This document shows positions 1 to 9,812 of a stretch of DNA of 64,000 bases, in pieces. A program made the position numbers and the translations under genes. How positions within the stretch are numbered: the stretch's first letter is position 1; each line of letters opens with the position of its first letter. The stretch is from Bremerella volcania (GTDB lineage Bacteria > Planctomycetota > Planctomycetia > Pirellulales > Pirellulaceae). Below the pieces are notes generated by a model that had not been told where the DNA came from, searched no databases, and was given only the letters and a program-made list of their open reading frames with translations. The stretch covers positions 682,001 through 746,000 of the forward strand of contig NZ_CP036289.1 of the NCBI RefSeq assembly GCF_007748115.1, read 5' to 3'.

Positions 1-2
1 AG

Positions 3-215
3 GCCAAGCAACTGATCGATGCGGCCCGGGTGCTCGTTTTCCGCAAGGGAGACAATGCCCACGATTACAAGTTCAGTTCCGCGATCTTAGAGGACTACTA
101 TCACGTGTCACCTCAATGGCGCGATACGTACCTCGCCTCGAATATCTTCCTGCTGCGGGACTCGCAGCGGGCCGATAACCGGCTTGTCCAGAGGATCCAA
201 GCAGCATTGAGCTGA
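3..215 (+). CDS. C-terminal end of an unknown protein (5' truncated by window)
   Basis: The reading frame is open from the window edge to a TGA at 213-215, giving about 70 residues of C-terminus. The piece is mixed charged and aromatic with no signal, membrane segment or motif I recognise. An internal GTG at 30 could be read as a start, but the frame is open upstream of it, so I treat the gene as truncated. It ends about 120 nt before the TPR-AAA+ ATPase gene on the same strand and could belong to the same transcription unit. Function unknown. Confidence 0.6.
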   Translation, partial: AKQLIDAARVLVFRKGDNAHDYKFSSAILEDYYHVSPQWRDTYLASNIFLLRDSQRADNRLVQRIQAALS

Positions 216-336
216 CCGGTACTCGCGGCGATGTTCTTGGAAAAAGTGCCCGAGGGAGAGTGGGCAAGACATCCCCCACGTGGCATGATAGGGGAGTCTT
301 ACGGAACTGACTTTTCGCTGCAGATGATGGGTGTCT

Positions 337-1683
337 ATGAGTTCTTCTGAAGAATCGCTCCGCGCGCTGGAAGAGGCGTTGCGTTTTAGCCCGGATAACA
401 TCCCTTTGCGGTCTCACCTGGCCGACACGCTTTACCGCTTGGGGAAATTTGAGTCGGCGATTGACCATTTCAAAGAGTTGTCGCGGATCGAGCCCCACAA
501 TCGCGACTGGCCGCTTCGTCTGGCTGACTCTTTCCTGCAAAACAATCAAATCGGTGAAGCCGCCGTCGTCATCGAACGCGTAGTTCATGGAAAAGACGCG
601 TCAGCAGCGGCACATCTGTTGGCATCGCGAATAGCGATGGCGGAAGGCAACACATCTTCGGCCGTATATCACTATAAAACGGCGATCGATCTCGATCCGG
701 AACTTGAGGATGAGGAACTCAGCGAACGCCTGGGCGTGGGGGCTCAGTTCGAGGAGAGCGAAGTCGTCGACGGGCGAATTCGTGTCGGATCGGGTGACGC
801 CCAGGGGGATGTCGGTGCCTCGGTAGAGCGTCCCAAGATCAAGTTCGCCGATGTCGGCGGCATGGAGGATCTCAAGGAAGAGATCCGCATGAAGATCATT
901 TACCCGATGCAGAACCCCGAGATCTACAAGGCCTACGGGAAGACGATCGGAGGCGGCATCATGATGTATGGTCCGCCAGGCTGTGGCAAGACGCACTTGG
1001 CTCGGGCCACCGCTGGCGAGATCAACGCGAACTTCATCAGCATCGGCATCAATGATGTCTTGGATATGTGGATGGGAAACAGCGAGCGCAACTTGCATCA
1101 GCTGTTTCAGCTTGCCCGTAATAGCAGCCCCTGCGTGATCTTCTTTGACGAGGTCGACGCACTGGGGGGGCGTCGTAGCGATATGAACGGAGGCAGTGCC
1201 CGGCAACTGATCAATCAGTTTCTGGCCGAGATGGATGGCGCCGAGCATTCCAACGAAGGGGTGCTGATTCTGGCTGCCACGAACGCTCCGTGGCACGTCG
1301 ATTCCGCGTTTCGCCGACCAGGACGTTTCGATCGCGTGATCTTCGTCCCACCGCCTGACCAGCCATCGAGGACTGAGATCTTGCAGGTTCTTTGCCAGGG
1401 CAAACCGACCAAGGATGTCGACTACGCCTACCTGGCCAAGAAGACCGATCAGTTTTCTGGGGCCGATATGAAGGCGGTCGTCGACCTGGCCGTGGAATCG
1501 AAATTGAGCGAAGCGCTCAAGACCGGTAAGCCGGTGCCCGTGTCTGGCAAGGATTTGCTCGCGGCGGCCAAACGGCATAGACCAACCACCAAGGAGTGGT
1601 TTGCGACGGCGAGAAACTATGCCCTGTATGCCAACGAAGGCGGGCTGTACGACGACATCCTTAGCTACATGAAATTGAAATGA
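337..1683 (+). CDS. TPR-containing AAA+ ATPase
   Basis: This 448-residue protein has two parts. The N-terminal ~130 residues form TPR-like helical repeats, expected to bind protein partners. The C-terminal half is a classical AAA+ module of the FtsH/Vps4/spastin type: Walker A GPPGCGKTH near residue 212, Walker B VIFFDEVDALGG near 267, a sensor-1 AATNAP segment, and the arginine-finger stretch FRRPGRFDR. There is no protease domain, signal peptide or membrane segment, so it is likely a cytoplasmic ATP-driven remodelling enzyme. I chose ATG 337; an in-frame GTG at 331 adds two residues, and neither has a clear ribosome-binding site. The stop overlaps the next gene's ATG (ATGA, 1680-1683), which indicates translational coupling and a shared function. 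Substrate unknown. Confidence 0.9.
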   Translation: MSSSEESLRALEEALRFSPDNIPLRSHLADTLYRLGKFESAIDHFKELSRIEPHNRDWPLRLADSFLQNNQIGEAAVVIERVVHGKDASAAAHLLASRIAMAEGNTSSAVYHYKTAIDLDPELEDEELSERLGVGAQFEESEVVDGRIRVGSGDAQGDVGASVERPKIKFADVGGMEDLKEEIRMKIIYPMQNPEIYKAYGKTIGGGIMMYGPPGCGKTHLARATAGEINANFISIGINDVLDMWMGNSERNLHQLFQLARNSSPCVIFFDEVDALGGRRSDMNGGSARQLINQFLAEMDGAEHSNEGVLILAATNAPWHVDSAFRRPGRFDRVIFVPPPDQPSRTEILQVLCQGKPTKDVDYAYLAKKTDQFSGADMKAVVDLAVESKLSEALKTGKPVPVSGKDLLAAAKRHRPTTKEWFATARNYALYANEGGLYDDILSYMKLK

Positions 1684-2948
1684 GCCAACGACTCCAGCGT
1701 GCTACCATGCTGATCCAGATGCGTCGCTACGATGAAGCGAAGCGCGAACTTACCCTGAGCATGGCGGAAGACCCCGAGAATCCCAGCAACCACATGCTGA
1801 TGGGGCTTTGCCATAGTGAGCTTAAGGAGAACGAACCAGCGATCGAGCATGGCGAGTTAGCCGTACGAATGGCTCCGGACTGGGCGAAGAGCCACTCGAT
1901 GCTCGCTTGGATCTACATGAAGGCGCACAAGTACAAAGATGCCAGACTCGGCGCCGAGCACGCGCTGCAGTTAGACCCGGCCGACACGATGGCATCCAAC
2001 GTGATCGCCATGGTCTGCGCCGATAAAAAGGATTGGGAGGGGGCACTCCGGGCAGCGGAAATGACCCTTTCCCATGACCCGGACGATACCGAAGCGATGA
2101 ACATCCGGGCTCTCGCCCTGCGTAGCCAAGGCAAAGCCGGGGCTTCGGTTGAAGAGCTGAAGCGTTCGCTGCAGGTCGACGCGGAAGATGCCACGTCGCA
2201 TGCCAACCTGGGATGGACCTATCTGCAAAAGGGGGAGCTAGACAAAGCCGAAACTCACTTTCGCGAGGCGCTGCGGATCAATCCCGAGTTGGATTGGGCA
2301 CGCCAAGGAGCATTGGAAACGCTCAAAGCCAAGGTGCCGATCTATCGCTGGATCTTGGGCTACTTCATCTGGATGGCCACCAAGACAGCTGGAATGCAGT
2401 GGGTGATCATCATCGGGCTTTACTTGGGCTACAAGGTCATCTATTTGACCTTGGCTGCCAATCCAGCGACGCAGGGGCTTGCCTACGCGTTCATGGCGTT
2501 GTACCTGTTGTTCTGCGTAACGACCTGGTTTGCCGGCCCCATTTCAGATGCGTTTCTCGTCTTGCACCCTTTTGGTCGTCTGGTGTTGACGCCGTGGGAA
2601 CGCTTTGGCGGACTAGCCGTCGGCGCGGCGATCGTACTCACGTTGGCAGCGCTTGCCGGCGAAATCGTTCTTCAAAATGAAGTCGGCATCATACTCGCGA
2701 TGTGTGTTGGCTTCCCGGCGATTCCGATGGCGATGATGTTCCAATCAAGGGAGGGGACGCCACGCAAGGTGATGGCGCTTGTTACCGTGGCCGCGTTTGC
2801 CATGTCGGTGGGTTTTGGCGTGGGGGCGATCTATGGACTGGATAACCTGCCGATGGCTGTTGCTTCCGTTTGCGAGACGTGTTCCCGCGGGTTCATCTTT
2901 ATCCCGTTGGGGTCGATCATCTTGGCGAACGTCTTGAGCATGCGGTAA
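1680..2948 (+). CDS. TPR-repeat membrane protein
   Basis: This 422-residue protein has roughly six TPR units over residues 1-215 and then four to six hydrophobic segments in the C-terminal half, so it is probably an inner-membrane protein with a soluble TPR domain. It starts inside the stop codon of the preceding TPR-AAA+ gene (4-nt overlap). The pairing suggests that this protein recruits the ATPase to the membrane or presents clients to it through TPR contacts; that role is inferred. The C-terminal membrane domain matches no transporter family I recognise. It converges with the minus-strand sulfatase gene across an 18-nt gap, and I see no terminator hairpin there. Confidence 0.85.
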   Translation: MSQRLQRATMLIQMRRYDEAKRELTLSMAEDPENPSNHMLMGLCHSELKENEPAIEHGELAVRMAPDWAKSHSMLAWIYMKAHKYKDARLGAEHALQLDPADTMASNVIAMVCADKKDWEGALRAAEMTLSHDPDDTEAMNIRALALRSQGKAGASVEELKRSLQVDAEDATSHANLGWTYLQKGELDKAETHFREALRINPELDWARQGALETLKAKVPIYRWILGYFIWMATKTAGMQWVIIIGLYLGYKVIYLTLAANPATQGLAYAFMALYLLFCVTTWFAGPISDAFLVLHPFGRLVLTPWERFGGLAVGAAIVLTLAALAGEIVLQNEVGIILAMCVGFPAIPMAMMFQSREGTPRKVMALVTVAAFAMSVGFGVGAIYGLDNLPMAVASVCETCSRGFIFIPLGSIILANVLSMR

Positions 2949-2966
2949 TCAGGCAAGGCGTCAACG

Positions 2967-4313
2967 TTATTCAGCACTGAGTAGTATCGGTTCCCCGTAA
3001 ACCTTCTGCGGATCCCCTTGCTCCTTCATCCAGGCATCAAGCTGGTCGCTCAGCTTGGCCAGGGTTACTGCGTATTGGGGATCGGTGGCCAGATTGTTTT
3101 GCTCGGTCGGATCAGCATCCAAATCGTAGAGTTCTACCGCCGGCCTTTGCAGGTATCGTTTGACCTTACGGGCTGCCTCGGGGACCGTCTTGGCCTTCGC
3201 GACCCAACTGCCCCAGTACGGTTGAGGACGGTTGTCCCCCAGAATATGGGACGTGAACTTGAACTCAGGGTGAAGGTTGCGAATGTACTTCCAACGCGTC
3301 GTACGGATGCTGCGTGTGGGATAGACGTTCTTATTTCCGTCGCCACTGTGGACGGTGAAAATGACGTCGCGATGATGATCCGTTTCGCCAAGGAGGACCG
3401 GCAGGAAAGACTGCCCGTCTAGTTCTTTTGGCGCCGTTTGGCCGACGGCGGCGTAGAGGGTCGGCAGAATATCGATCCACGAAACCATCGCCTCGGTACG
3501 CTTGCCAGGGGTGATCTTGCCTGGCCAGACAGCGATCATGGGCGTGCGAATTCCTTCGTCGTAGAGGGTCCACTTGCCAAAGGGCCACTGAGCACCGTGA
3601 TCGCTGGTGTGTAAAAACAGAGTATCGTCTCCGAGCTTTTTGTATGCCGCGTCGAAGACTTCGCCCAGTTCACGATCCATCGTTTTGATGGCCTGATAAT
3701 AGCGCGCACGAGCTATGCAAGTCTGGGGCGTATGAACATGGTGCAGCGGAATTTTGATCGATTCGGGATCAATGTCTTCCGGTTCGGGCCAGGGGACATG
3801 CGGCCAGTTAGTGCCGACGAAAAGGAGGAGCGGTTTGTCACTTTCGCGTGCATCGAGCCACTTCAACGCTTCTGGCACGGCGACGTCTTCGTGGTAATTA
3901 AAATGCCGGGCGATATCGAAACCATACTCAGGCGTCTGGCGATAGTGCCCCACCTTGCCAAACGAAACGACCTCGTACCCCAGCTCTTGAAAATAGGCCG
4001 GTAGCTTCTTGATCTCTTCCTTAGGACGCGAGTGATTCGGCTCGGCTCCGTTTCGTGAAGGCATCAACCCGGTCAGCAGTGCCGCACGGCTGGGAGCACA
4101 CGACGGAGAGGCCACAAAGGCCCGGTCAAACGTGAGGCCCTGCTTGGCGACGCGCTCCATGTTGGGGGTCTTCAAGTCGGGCGATCCATACAACGATGAA
4201 TCGACGATGGTGTGGTCATCCGAAAGAAACACCACGATATCGGGAAGCTCAGCTGCCAAAAGTTGGCTGGCCGAGCAGCCGATTGCCAAAAGGCTGAGAA
4301 GAACGCTGCGCAT
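2967..4313 (-). CDS. secreted sulfatase (formylglycine type)
   Basis: A 448-residue sulfatase of the alkaline-phosphatase superfamily. A signal peptide (residues 1-20, ending LLA-A) precedes the metal-binding SDDH segment. The formylglycine signature is CAPSRAALLTG with the modified cysteine at residue 72, and downstream histidine motifs such as SDHGAQW are present. Family knowledge: such enzymes hydrolyse sulfate esters, usually of polysaccharides in planctomycetes, after Cys-to-formylglycine conversion. The start at 4313 was chosen over an upstream in-frame one because AAGGAG lies just before it and the signal peptide starts there. It is last in a run of three sulfatase genes; its start is 47 nt from the previous stop, so co-transcription is likely. 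The exact substrate cannot be read from sequence. Confidence 0.93.
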   Translation of the reverse strand: MRSVLLSLLAIGCSASQLLAAELPDIVVFLSDDHTIVDSSLYGSPDLKTPNMERVAKQGLTFDRAFVASPSCAPSRAALLTGLMPSRNGAEPNHSRPKEEIKKLPAYFQELGYEVVSFGKVGHYRQTPEYGFDIARHFNYHEDVAVPEALKWLDARESDKPLLLFVGTNWPHVPWPEPEDIDPESIKIPLHHVHTPQTCIARARYYQAIKTMDRELGEVFDAAYKKLGDDTLFLHTSDHGAQWPFGKWTLYDEGIRTPMIAVWPGKITPGKRTEAMVSWIDILPTLYAAVGQTAPKELDGQSFLPVLLGETDHHRDVIFTVHSGDGNKNVYPTRSIRTTRWKYIRNLHPEFKFTSHILGDNRPQPYWGSWVAKAKTVPEAARKVKRYLQRPAVELYDLDADPTEQNNLATDPQYAVTLAKLSDQLDAWMKEQGDPQKVYGEPILLSAE

Positions 4314-4360
4314 GAAGAGGCTCCTTGCAGGGAGAATCAATTCGAGGATGAGGTAGGAAG

Positions 4361-5983
4361 CTAGTTGGCTGGTTTCACCCGGTCGAACCAGGTTTGCCAA
4401 TGCTGCTTCATGTCTTTTAGCCGCTGGGGGTGGTCGCCAGCAAGGTTCTTGGTTTCTGTACGGTCTTCTGCCAGATGGTAAAGTTCCCATTTGCCATTTT
4501 GCTTGGGCTGAACGAGCTTCCAGCCATCGGCAATCACGGCTTTGCCTCCTTCGTGCTCGAAGAAGAGTTGGTCGTGACCATCACGCTTCTCGCCGCGGAG
4601 GATCGCCGAAAGGGACTGGCCCTCCAGGGGCGTGATGTCGTGGCCGTCGTAACTCTTGGGGTATTCGGCCCCAGCGATTTCGAGACAGGTCGGCATGACG
4701 TCTATCACATGGCCCGGTTGATCGGTCAGCGAACCCGGCTTTGTTTTCAAGCCACTGGGCCAATGAGCGATCATCGGCGTATGGGTCCCGCCTTCGAACG
4801 ACTGCGCCTTCCAGTAGCGAAATGGCGTATTGGCGGCATTGGCCCAGTACGAGCCAATATAGCCCCAGGTGGTTTCGCTGCCGGGGTTGAAGAGGCCCTC
4901 GTACTGAATGCTGCGGCCGTCTCGCGTTTCGTTCGGTCGGTCGAATCCAGGGTTGAGATAACGTTCGGGCGATGCCCCGTTGTCGGCCATGACCAGAATC
5001 AGTGTATTATCAAACCGTTGAGTCGTCTTGAGTGTCGCCATAATTCGCCCGATGCCTTGGTCGACGCAATCGACCATGGCGGCGTGGACGGCCATCAGTT
5101 GGGCCATGTGTTTGCGGTGCTCGTCGTCCAGGGCCTGCCAGTCGGGGCCATCTCCTTGAAGCCGTGGCTTGGGGAAGGTCTGGGGATCGATTAATCCCAT
5201 TTCAAGCATGCGGTCATAGCGATCGTCGCGTAGCTTCTGCCAGCCTTCGGTGTAGGTCTTCTCATACTTGGCGATGTCCTCTGGCTTGGCATGCAGGGGC
5301 CAATGTGGGGCCGTATGAGCGACGTAAAGAAAGAAGGGAGTGTCCTTCTTCGACATCGTCTCGATGTACTCAACGGCCTTGTCGGTGATGGCATCAGTCA
5401 TGTAGAAGTCATCAGGAACATCTTTCACGATCTTGGTATCGTCGACCAAGGAAAACGGATCGAAGTAATTCACCACGCCCCAGACCGGCCCAAAGTGATG
5501 TTGAAAACCTCGCTTGGCCGGATAGGTATCCAGCGGAGCGAACGGGCGATCGAAGTCGGCTTGATGATTGAGCCAGTCGAGTTGCTTTTGGCGATCGTCG
5601 ATCGGGTTGGTTTGACTTAGGTGCCACTTTCCCGCCATGGCGGTTTGGTAGCCTGCTTGCCCCAGAGCCTCGGCGATGGTGACGCCGTTCTTGGTAAGCG
5701 AACGTCCATTGCGGATGAGACCAACTTGATGTGGATACAGACCGGTGAGCAGAGCCGCACGCGTCGGACAGCAGCGGGCACAATTGTAAAAGGAGGTGAA
5801 ACGCAGGCCATTGTGAGCCAGCGCATCGATGTTGGGCGTTTGGATTTCGCCGCCGTAACAGCCGAGATCGGAATACCCCAAGTCGTCGAGCATGATCACG
5901 ACGATATTAGGGCGATCGTCGGCTTGTACGATTGCGGTAAGAAATAGAACGCACAGGCAGGCGAAGGGAAAACGGAACTTCAT
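4361..5983 (-). CDS. secreted arylsulfatase-type sulfatase
   Basis: A 540-residue sulfatase with a clear signal peptide (residues 1-21), the early metal-binding LDD segment, and the signature CCPTRAALLTG whose first cysteine (residue 71) is the predicted formylglycine precursor. AHTAPHWPLHA and ADNGASPE are typical active-site blocks of the large arylsulfatase A-like subgroup. It resembles the sulfatases at 6005-7726 and 24722-26326 far more than its downstream neighbour, suggesting duplication within the island. It lies 21 nt from the stop of the next upstream gene and is likely co-transcribed with it. It should act outside the cytoplasm on a sulfated glycan; the specific linkage is unknown. 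Confidence 0.93.
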   Translation of the reverse strand: MKFRFPFACLCVLFLTAIVQADDRPNIVVIMLDDLGYSDLGCYGGEIQTPNIDALAHNGLRFTSFYNCARCCPTRAALLTGLYPHQVGLIRNGRSLTKNGVTIAEALGQAGYQTAMAGKWHLSQTNPIDDRQKQLDWLNHQADFDRPFAPLDTYPAKRGFQHHFGPVWGVVNYFDPFSLVDDTKIVKDVPDDFYMTDAITDKAVEYIETMSKKDTPFFLYVAHTAPHWPLHAKPEDIAKYEKTYTEGWQKLRDDRYDRMLEMGLIDPQTFPKPRLQGDGPDWQALDDEHRKHMAQLMAVHAAMVDCVDQGIGRIMATLKTTQRFDNTLILVMADNGASPERYLNPGFDRPNETRDGRSIQYEGLFNPGSETTWGYIGSYWANAANTPFRYWKAQSFEGGTHTPMIAHWPSGLKTKPGSLTDQPGHVIDVMPTCLEIAGAEYPKSYDGHDITPLEGQSLSAILRGEKRDGHDQLFFEHEGGKAVIADGWKLVQPKQNGKWELYHLAEDRTETKNLAGDHPQRLKDMKQHWQTWFDRVKPAN

Positions 5984-6004
5984 CGGGGGTGTTCTCGAGG
6001 GACG

Positions 6005-7726
6005 TTACTTTTTACCAAGATGACCCCAAGGCCACGGAAGGACATCGGAGGCTTCTGCCCAGGCTTGCCATTGGTCGGCCATTTTCTGGACGCGTTCGGG
6101 ATGTTGGCTGGCCAGGTCGTGTTGTTCGGTACGATCTGCCTCCATGTCGTACAGTTCCCACGGCGTGGTCTCGCCAGAGCCCATCTTGCCGTAGCGAACG
6201 ATTTTCCATTTGCCGTCTCGAACGGCGCAGTTCGCTTCATGTTCCCAAAAGATTGGTGTCTTCCGCTGTGGCTGGTTGCCGGCAAACGCTGGCGCCAAGC
6301 TAATGCCTGGAAGTGGAGTGATATCGGTGCCGTTGATCTGTTTGGGGTAGTCGGCTTTCGCGACATCGACACAGGTTGCCATGATGTCGATCAGGTGGCT
6401 GGGGGTGTGATTCAGCTTACCGTTTTGCGAAGCCGCGATACCTTTGGGCCAATGGACGATCAATGGCGTTGAGATTCCTCCTTCGTGAACCCAGTGCTTG
6501 TATTCACGGAAAGGCGTATTGGAAACATTCGCCCAATCACGACCGTAAGCAATGTAGGTGTCGTCGGCTCCTGGCATGGTTTCTGGCCCATGACGAACAG
6601 GTCGACCGTCACGTGTGAACTTGGGGATGATATCCAACTGCAACTCGTCGCTTGCCATAGCCGGACGTGGGGCCGGTAAATTCTTGTCTTTGGCACGTCC
6701 GACCCCTTCGGCACAGCCGCCGTTGTCTTGCATGAAGAAGATGACCGTGTCGTCGAAGTCGCCTGAGTCTTTTAGTCGGGCAGTGATCTTCGCGATGTTT
6801 TGGTCCATGCGGTCGATCATCGCCGCGTAGACTTCCATGTTGCGAATTTCCCACTCTTTGTGCTTAAGGCTGTCCCAGTCGCCGGCCTGTTCCGACATTT
6901 CCCACGAGGCATCAATCAGGCCGAGTTGCTTTAGCTTAGCGAGACGATTCTCACGGATCTCGGTAAAGCCGTTGTCGTAGAATCCGTCATACTTGGCGAC
7001 GTCTTCGGGCAACGCATGCATAGGCCAATGGGCGGACGTGAAAGCGACGTAAAGGAAGAAGGGAGCATCGGCGGATTGCTCGTGATGCTGCTTGAGAAAG
7101 CGCACCGCGTTGTCGCCGATGGCATCGGTGTAGTAGAACGTCTCGGGTTGATACTCGGTGTCGTTTTCTGGGGTGATCAGCGTATTGTCGCGACACAAAG
7201 CAGCGGGATCATAAAAACTACCGGCTCCGGTGATGGTGCCATAGAAGTGGTCGAAGCCACGCTGACGCGGCCAGTTCTTCTTGGTACCTTCAGGCCGAAT
7301 GTTATTGCAGACGTGCCACTTGCCGGTCATGTAGGTTTTGTAGCCTGCTGGCTTCAGGACTTCGGCAATCGTTTGACAGCGCTGGTTCAAGCCCATCTGA
7401 AAACCAGGGAACTTGCTGATGTCGTAGTTACCAGTCACCATATGTCCGATGCCAGCCTGGTGCGGGTAAAGACCGGTCAGCAGCGATGCACGCGTCGGAC
7501 AACAGCGGGCCGTGTTATAGAATTGCGAGAATCGCAAGCCGTTATCGGCCAAGGTGTCGAGTGTTGGCGTTTGAATTTCGCTTCCGTAGCAGCCTATGTC
7601 CGAGTAGCCCATGTCGTCGGAAAGAATGACGATGATGTTCGGCTTATCAGCAGCAGACAGTGCAGCGGTCGAGAAGGCAATCAGGGCGAAAGTCCACGTA
7701 GGGACCCAGGTGGAAAGCTTAGGCAT
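6005..7726 (-). CDS. secreted arylsulfatase-type sulfatase, first gene of the cluster
   Basis: This 573-residue sulfatase has a signal peptide (about 26 residues), the metal-binding ILSDD block, and the signature CCPTRASLLTG with the formylglycine-precursor cysteine at residue 75. FTSAHWPMHA and MQDNGGCAEG are the expected downstream active-site blocks. The frame extends 76 codons further upstream, but that extension is unlike a protein and the signal peptide begins at ATG 7726, so I start there. It is the first gene of the three-sulfatase run. It is divergent from treZ across a 187-nt region that should hold both promoters. Close similarity of pattern to the gene at 24722 suggests paralogy. 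Confidence 0.93.
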   Translation of the reverse strand: MPKLSTWVPTWTFALIAFSTAALSAADKPNIIVILSDDMGYSDIGCYGSEIQTPTLDTLADNGLRFSQFYNTARCCPTRASLLTGLYPHQAGIGHMVTGNYDISKFPGFQMGLNQRCQTIAEVLKPAGYKTYMTGKWHVCNNIRPEGTKKNWPRQRGFDHFYGTITGAGSFYDPAALCRDNTLITPENDTEYQPETFYYTDAIGDNAVRFLKQHHEQSADAPFFLYVAFTSAHWPMHALPEDVAKYDGFYDNGFTEIRENRLAKLKQLGLIDASWEMSEQAGDWDSLKHKEWEIRNMEVYAAMIDRMDQNIAKITARLKDSGDFDDTVIFFMQDNGGCAEGVGRAKDKNLPAPRPAMASDELQLDIIPKFTRDGRPVRHGPETMPGADDTYIAYGRDWANVSNTPFREYKHWVHEGGISTPLIVHWPKGIAASQNGKLNHTPSHLIDIMATCVDVAKADYPKQINGTDITPLPGISLAPAFAGNQPQRKTPIFWEHEANCAVRDGKWKIVRYGKMGSGETTPWELYDMEADRTEQHDLASQHPERVQKMADQWQAWAEASDVLPWPWGHLGKK

Positions 7727-7913
7727 GGTGAGTTCTCGAAAAGCAGAGTTGAGAGTGGTGGCTCTGATTGTAGCCGAAACAAAACCAAAACACGAACCAC
7801 AAATTGTCGAGAAAACGAATCCTTGTCGAATCGACTGAGCCGCGAAATAATCGACTCGTGATTTTAGAGATTTTGCGGCCGTTGAAATCCTTTGCACTGG
7901 AATTGAGTTCGCT

Positions 7914-9719
7914 ATGCTTCGTACCTTTGGTCCCCGTCGTCTGGAAGATGGCAACGTTCTATTTACGGTTCATGCACCAGCGTGCGAGAAGCTTACTCTG
8001 CGGATTGAAGGGGACCATGAGCAAGAACTGCCAATGAACGCGACAGAGGATCGCGAGTTCACTGCTATCGCAAAGGTGCCTCCTGGGACGCGTTATTGGT
8101 TTCGTGTGCCGGACGGAAATCCTCGCCCAGATCCGGCCAGCCGATTTCAACCGGATGGTGTTCACGGCCCTTCGCAGTGGATCGATCCTGCCGCTTATTG
8201 TTGGAAGGATGAAGCATGGCACGGCCTGCCCAAGGATGAAATGATTCTGTACGAACTCCACATTGGCACGTTTACCAAGGAAGGAACGTACCTGGCCGCG
8301 ATCGATCGATTGGCAGAGCTCGTCGATCTTGGAGTTACCGCGATTGAAATCATGCCCTTAGCGCAGTCGGCGGGCAGATGGAACTGGGGCTACGACGGAA
8401 CGAACTTCTTCGCGCCGCGAAACACATTTGGCACACCGGACGAGCTGAAGCAACTGGTCGACGCGGCCCATCAACGCGAAATCGCGGTGATTCTGGACGT
8501 GGTTTACAACCACTTCGGTGCCGAGGGCAACTATCTGCATCCTTTCGGAGGCTATGTCTCGCCGAGGCATCAAACGGTGTGGGGAGATGCTCCGCACTTG
8601 GACGGCGATGGCAGTGCGATGATGCGAGATTATATTGTCGCGAACGTCCGGTACTGGATTGAAGAATTTCACTTCGATGGACTCCGGCTAGATGCGACGC
8701 ATTGTATTCTGGACGAATCGGAATCGCACATTGTCGCCGATGTTGGTAAAGCCTTCGCCGAGATGCAAGTGGAGTTAGGGCGTAAGCTGCATCTGATTGC
8801 CGAAAGCAACGTCTACGATCCGGAACTCCTGCGTCCGCTCGACGAAGGTGGATATGGCTTTGGTGCGATCTGGTGTGACGACTTTCTGCATGCAGTCGCC
8901 GCGGAGACGCGCCCCGACGAACATATGTCCGATCGTCGTTACCTCGCTGGCGAAGATATCGATATGGTTCTGCGCCGTGGGTATGTGTTTCGGGGAACGT
9001 TTGAAGAAAAACGACGACGCATACCACTGGCAGAAGATGACGCGGCGGCGGACTGGGAGTCGTTGATCTTTTCCATTCAGAATCACGACTTCATTGGCAA
9101 CCATCCCGATGGTCTGCGTTTGCATCAGGTCACCTCTCACGAAGCCCACCGCGCGGCGGCCGCTTTGATGTGTCTGATTCCGGCGATCCCCATGCTGTTC
9201 ATGGGAGAGGAGTTTGCCTGTGATAAGCCCTTCTACTTCTTTGCCGACTTTGGCGACGCACACCTTCGCGATGCGGTTGAGAAAGGGCGTCGTCGTGAGT
9301 ACCCGCAGCACGACTGGACCGACACGGTATCTTGTTTGTCCAAAGCAGCGTTTAGGAAATCGCAGATCGGCCCGCGAGAGAAAGGGAGTGAGGAGACGCT
9401 TCAGTGGTATCGTGAATTGATTCGTCTTCGCAAGACGTGGAAGAAACAGGGACTCTTCGCCGGCGCCAATCTGCAGGCACGTTGGGATGCACTAGCGCAC
9501 GCGGCCATTGTTCAATACCAGCATGCGGAGGACTCGGCGTTTGCCGTGATACGACTGGGAACTCCGAAAGAAGTAACAGGCGATCTGCATGTCGAGTTGT
9601 CGGGAAATGTTCTGCTTTCCCAGTGCGCACTACCTTTGGCGGATCAAACGAGTGCCTGGGCAATGGGTGCGTTGGGAGTGCTTGTTGGAGAAGGTCGGAT
9701 TCGCGGCATTTCGATTTAG
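7914..9719 (+). CDS. treZ: malto-oligosyltrehalose trehalohydrolase
   Basis: A 601-residue GH13 protein matching TreZ in length and domain order: an N-terminal CBM48-like beta-domain (about 1-95), then the (beta/alpha)8 barrel. Visible motifs are WNWGYDGTNFFAP (156-168), DVVYNHFG (195-202), FDGLRLDATH with the nucleophile Asp260, LIAESN with the general acid Glu297, and QNHDFIGN with Asp392. TreZ releases trehalose from maltooligosyltrehalose made by TreY, a cytoplasmic route from glycogen to trehalose. TreY is not in this window. The position next to sulfatases seems incidental. The gene ends shortly before a perfect 30-bp palindrome that likely terminates it. GlgB or GlgX is less likely, given the TreZ-like WNWGYDG block. 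Confidence 0.92.
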   Translation: MLRTFGPRRLEDGNVLFTVHAPACEKLTLRIEGDHEQELPMNATEDREFTAIAKVPPGTRYWFRVPDGNPRPDPASRFQPDGVHGPSQWIDPAAYCWKDEAWHGLPKDEMILYELHIGTFTKEGTYLAAIDRLAELVDLGVTAIEIMPLAQSAGRWNWGYDGTNFFAPRNTFGTPDELKQLVDAAHQREIAVILDVVYNHFGAEGNYLHPFGGYVSPRHQTVWGDAPHLDGDGSAMMRDYIVANVRYWIEEFHFDGLRLDATHCILDESESHIVADVGKAFAEMQVELGRKLHLIAESNVYDPELLRPLDEGGYGFGAIWCDDFLHAVAAETRPDEHMSDRRYLAGEDIDMVLRRGYVFRGTFEEKRRRIPLAEDDAAADWESLIFSIQNHDFIGNHPDGLRLHQVTSHEAHRAAAALMCLIPAIPMLFMGEEFACDKPFYFFADFGDAHLRDAVEKGRRREYPQHDWTDTVSCLSKAAFRKSQIGPREKGSEETLQWYRELIRLRKTWKKQGLFAGANLQARWDALAHAAIVQYQHAEDSAFAVIRLGTPKEVTGDLHVELSGNVLLSQCALPLADQTSAWAMGALGVLVGEGRIRGISI

Positions 9720-9753
9720 TGCCAAATAGCGACTGACGCGAACAAGAAACGGA

Positions 9754-9783
9754 AAGACTCGATCGGCATGCCGATCGAGTCTT
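9754..9783. terminator. perfect palindrome, probable bidirectional terminator
   Basis: Thirty bases form a perfect palindrome (13-bp stem with a small central loop), 35 nt after the treZ stop and 30 nt from the end of the minus-strand receptor remnant. It starts with AA and ends with TT but has no long T-run. Its position between convergent genes supports a two-way terminator. Confidence 0.6.
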
Positions 9784-9812
9784 CAAGGTGATGCTCTTCT
9801 CGCTGGTGACGA

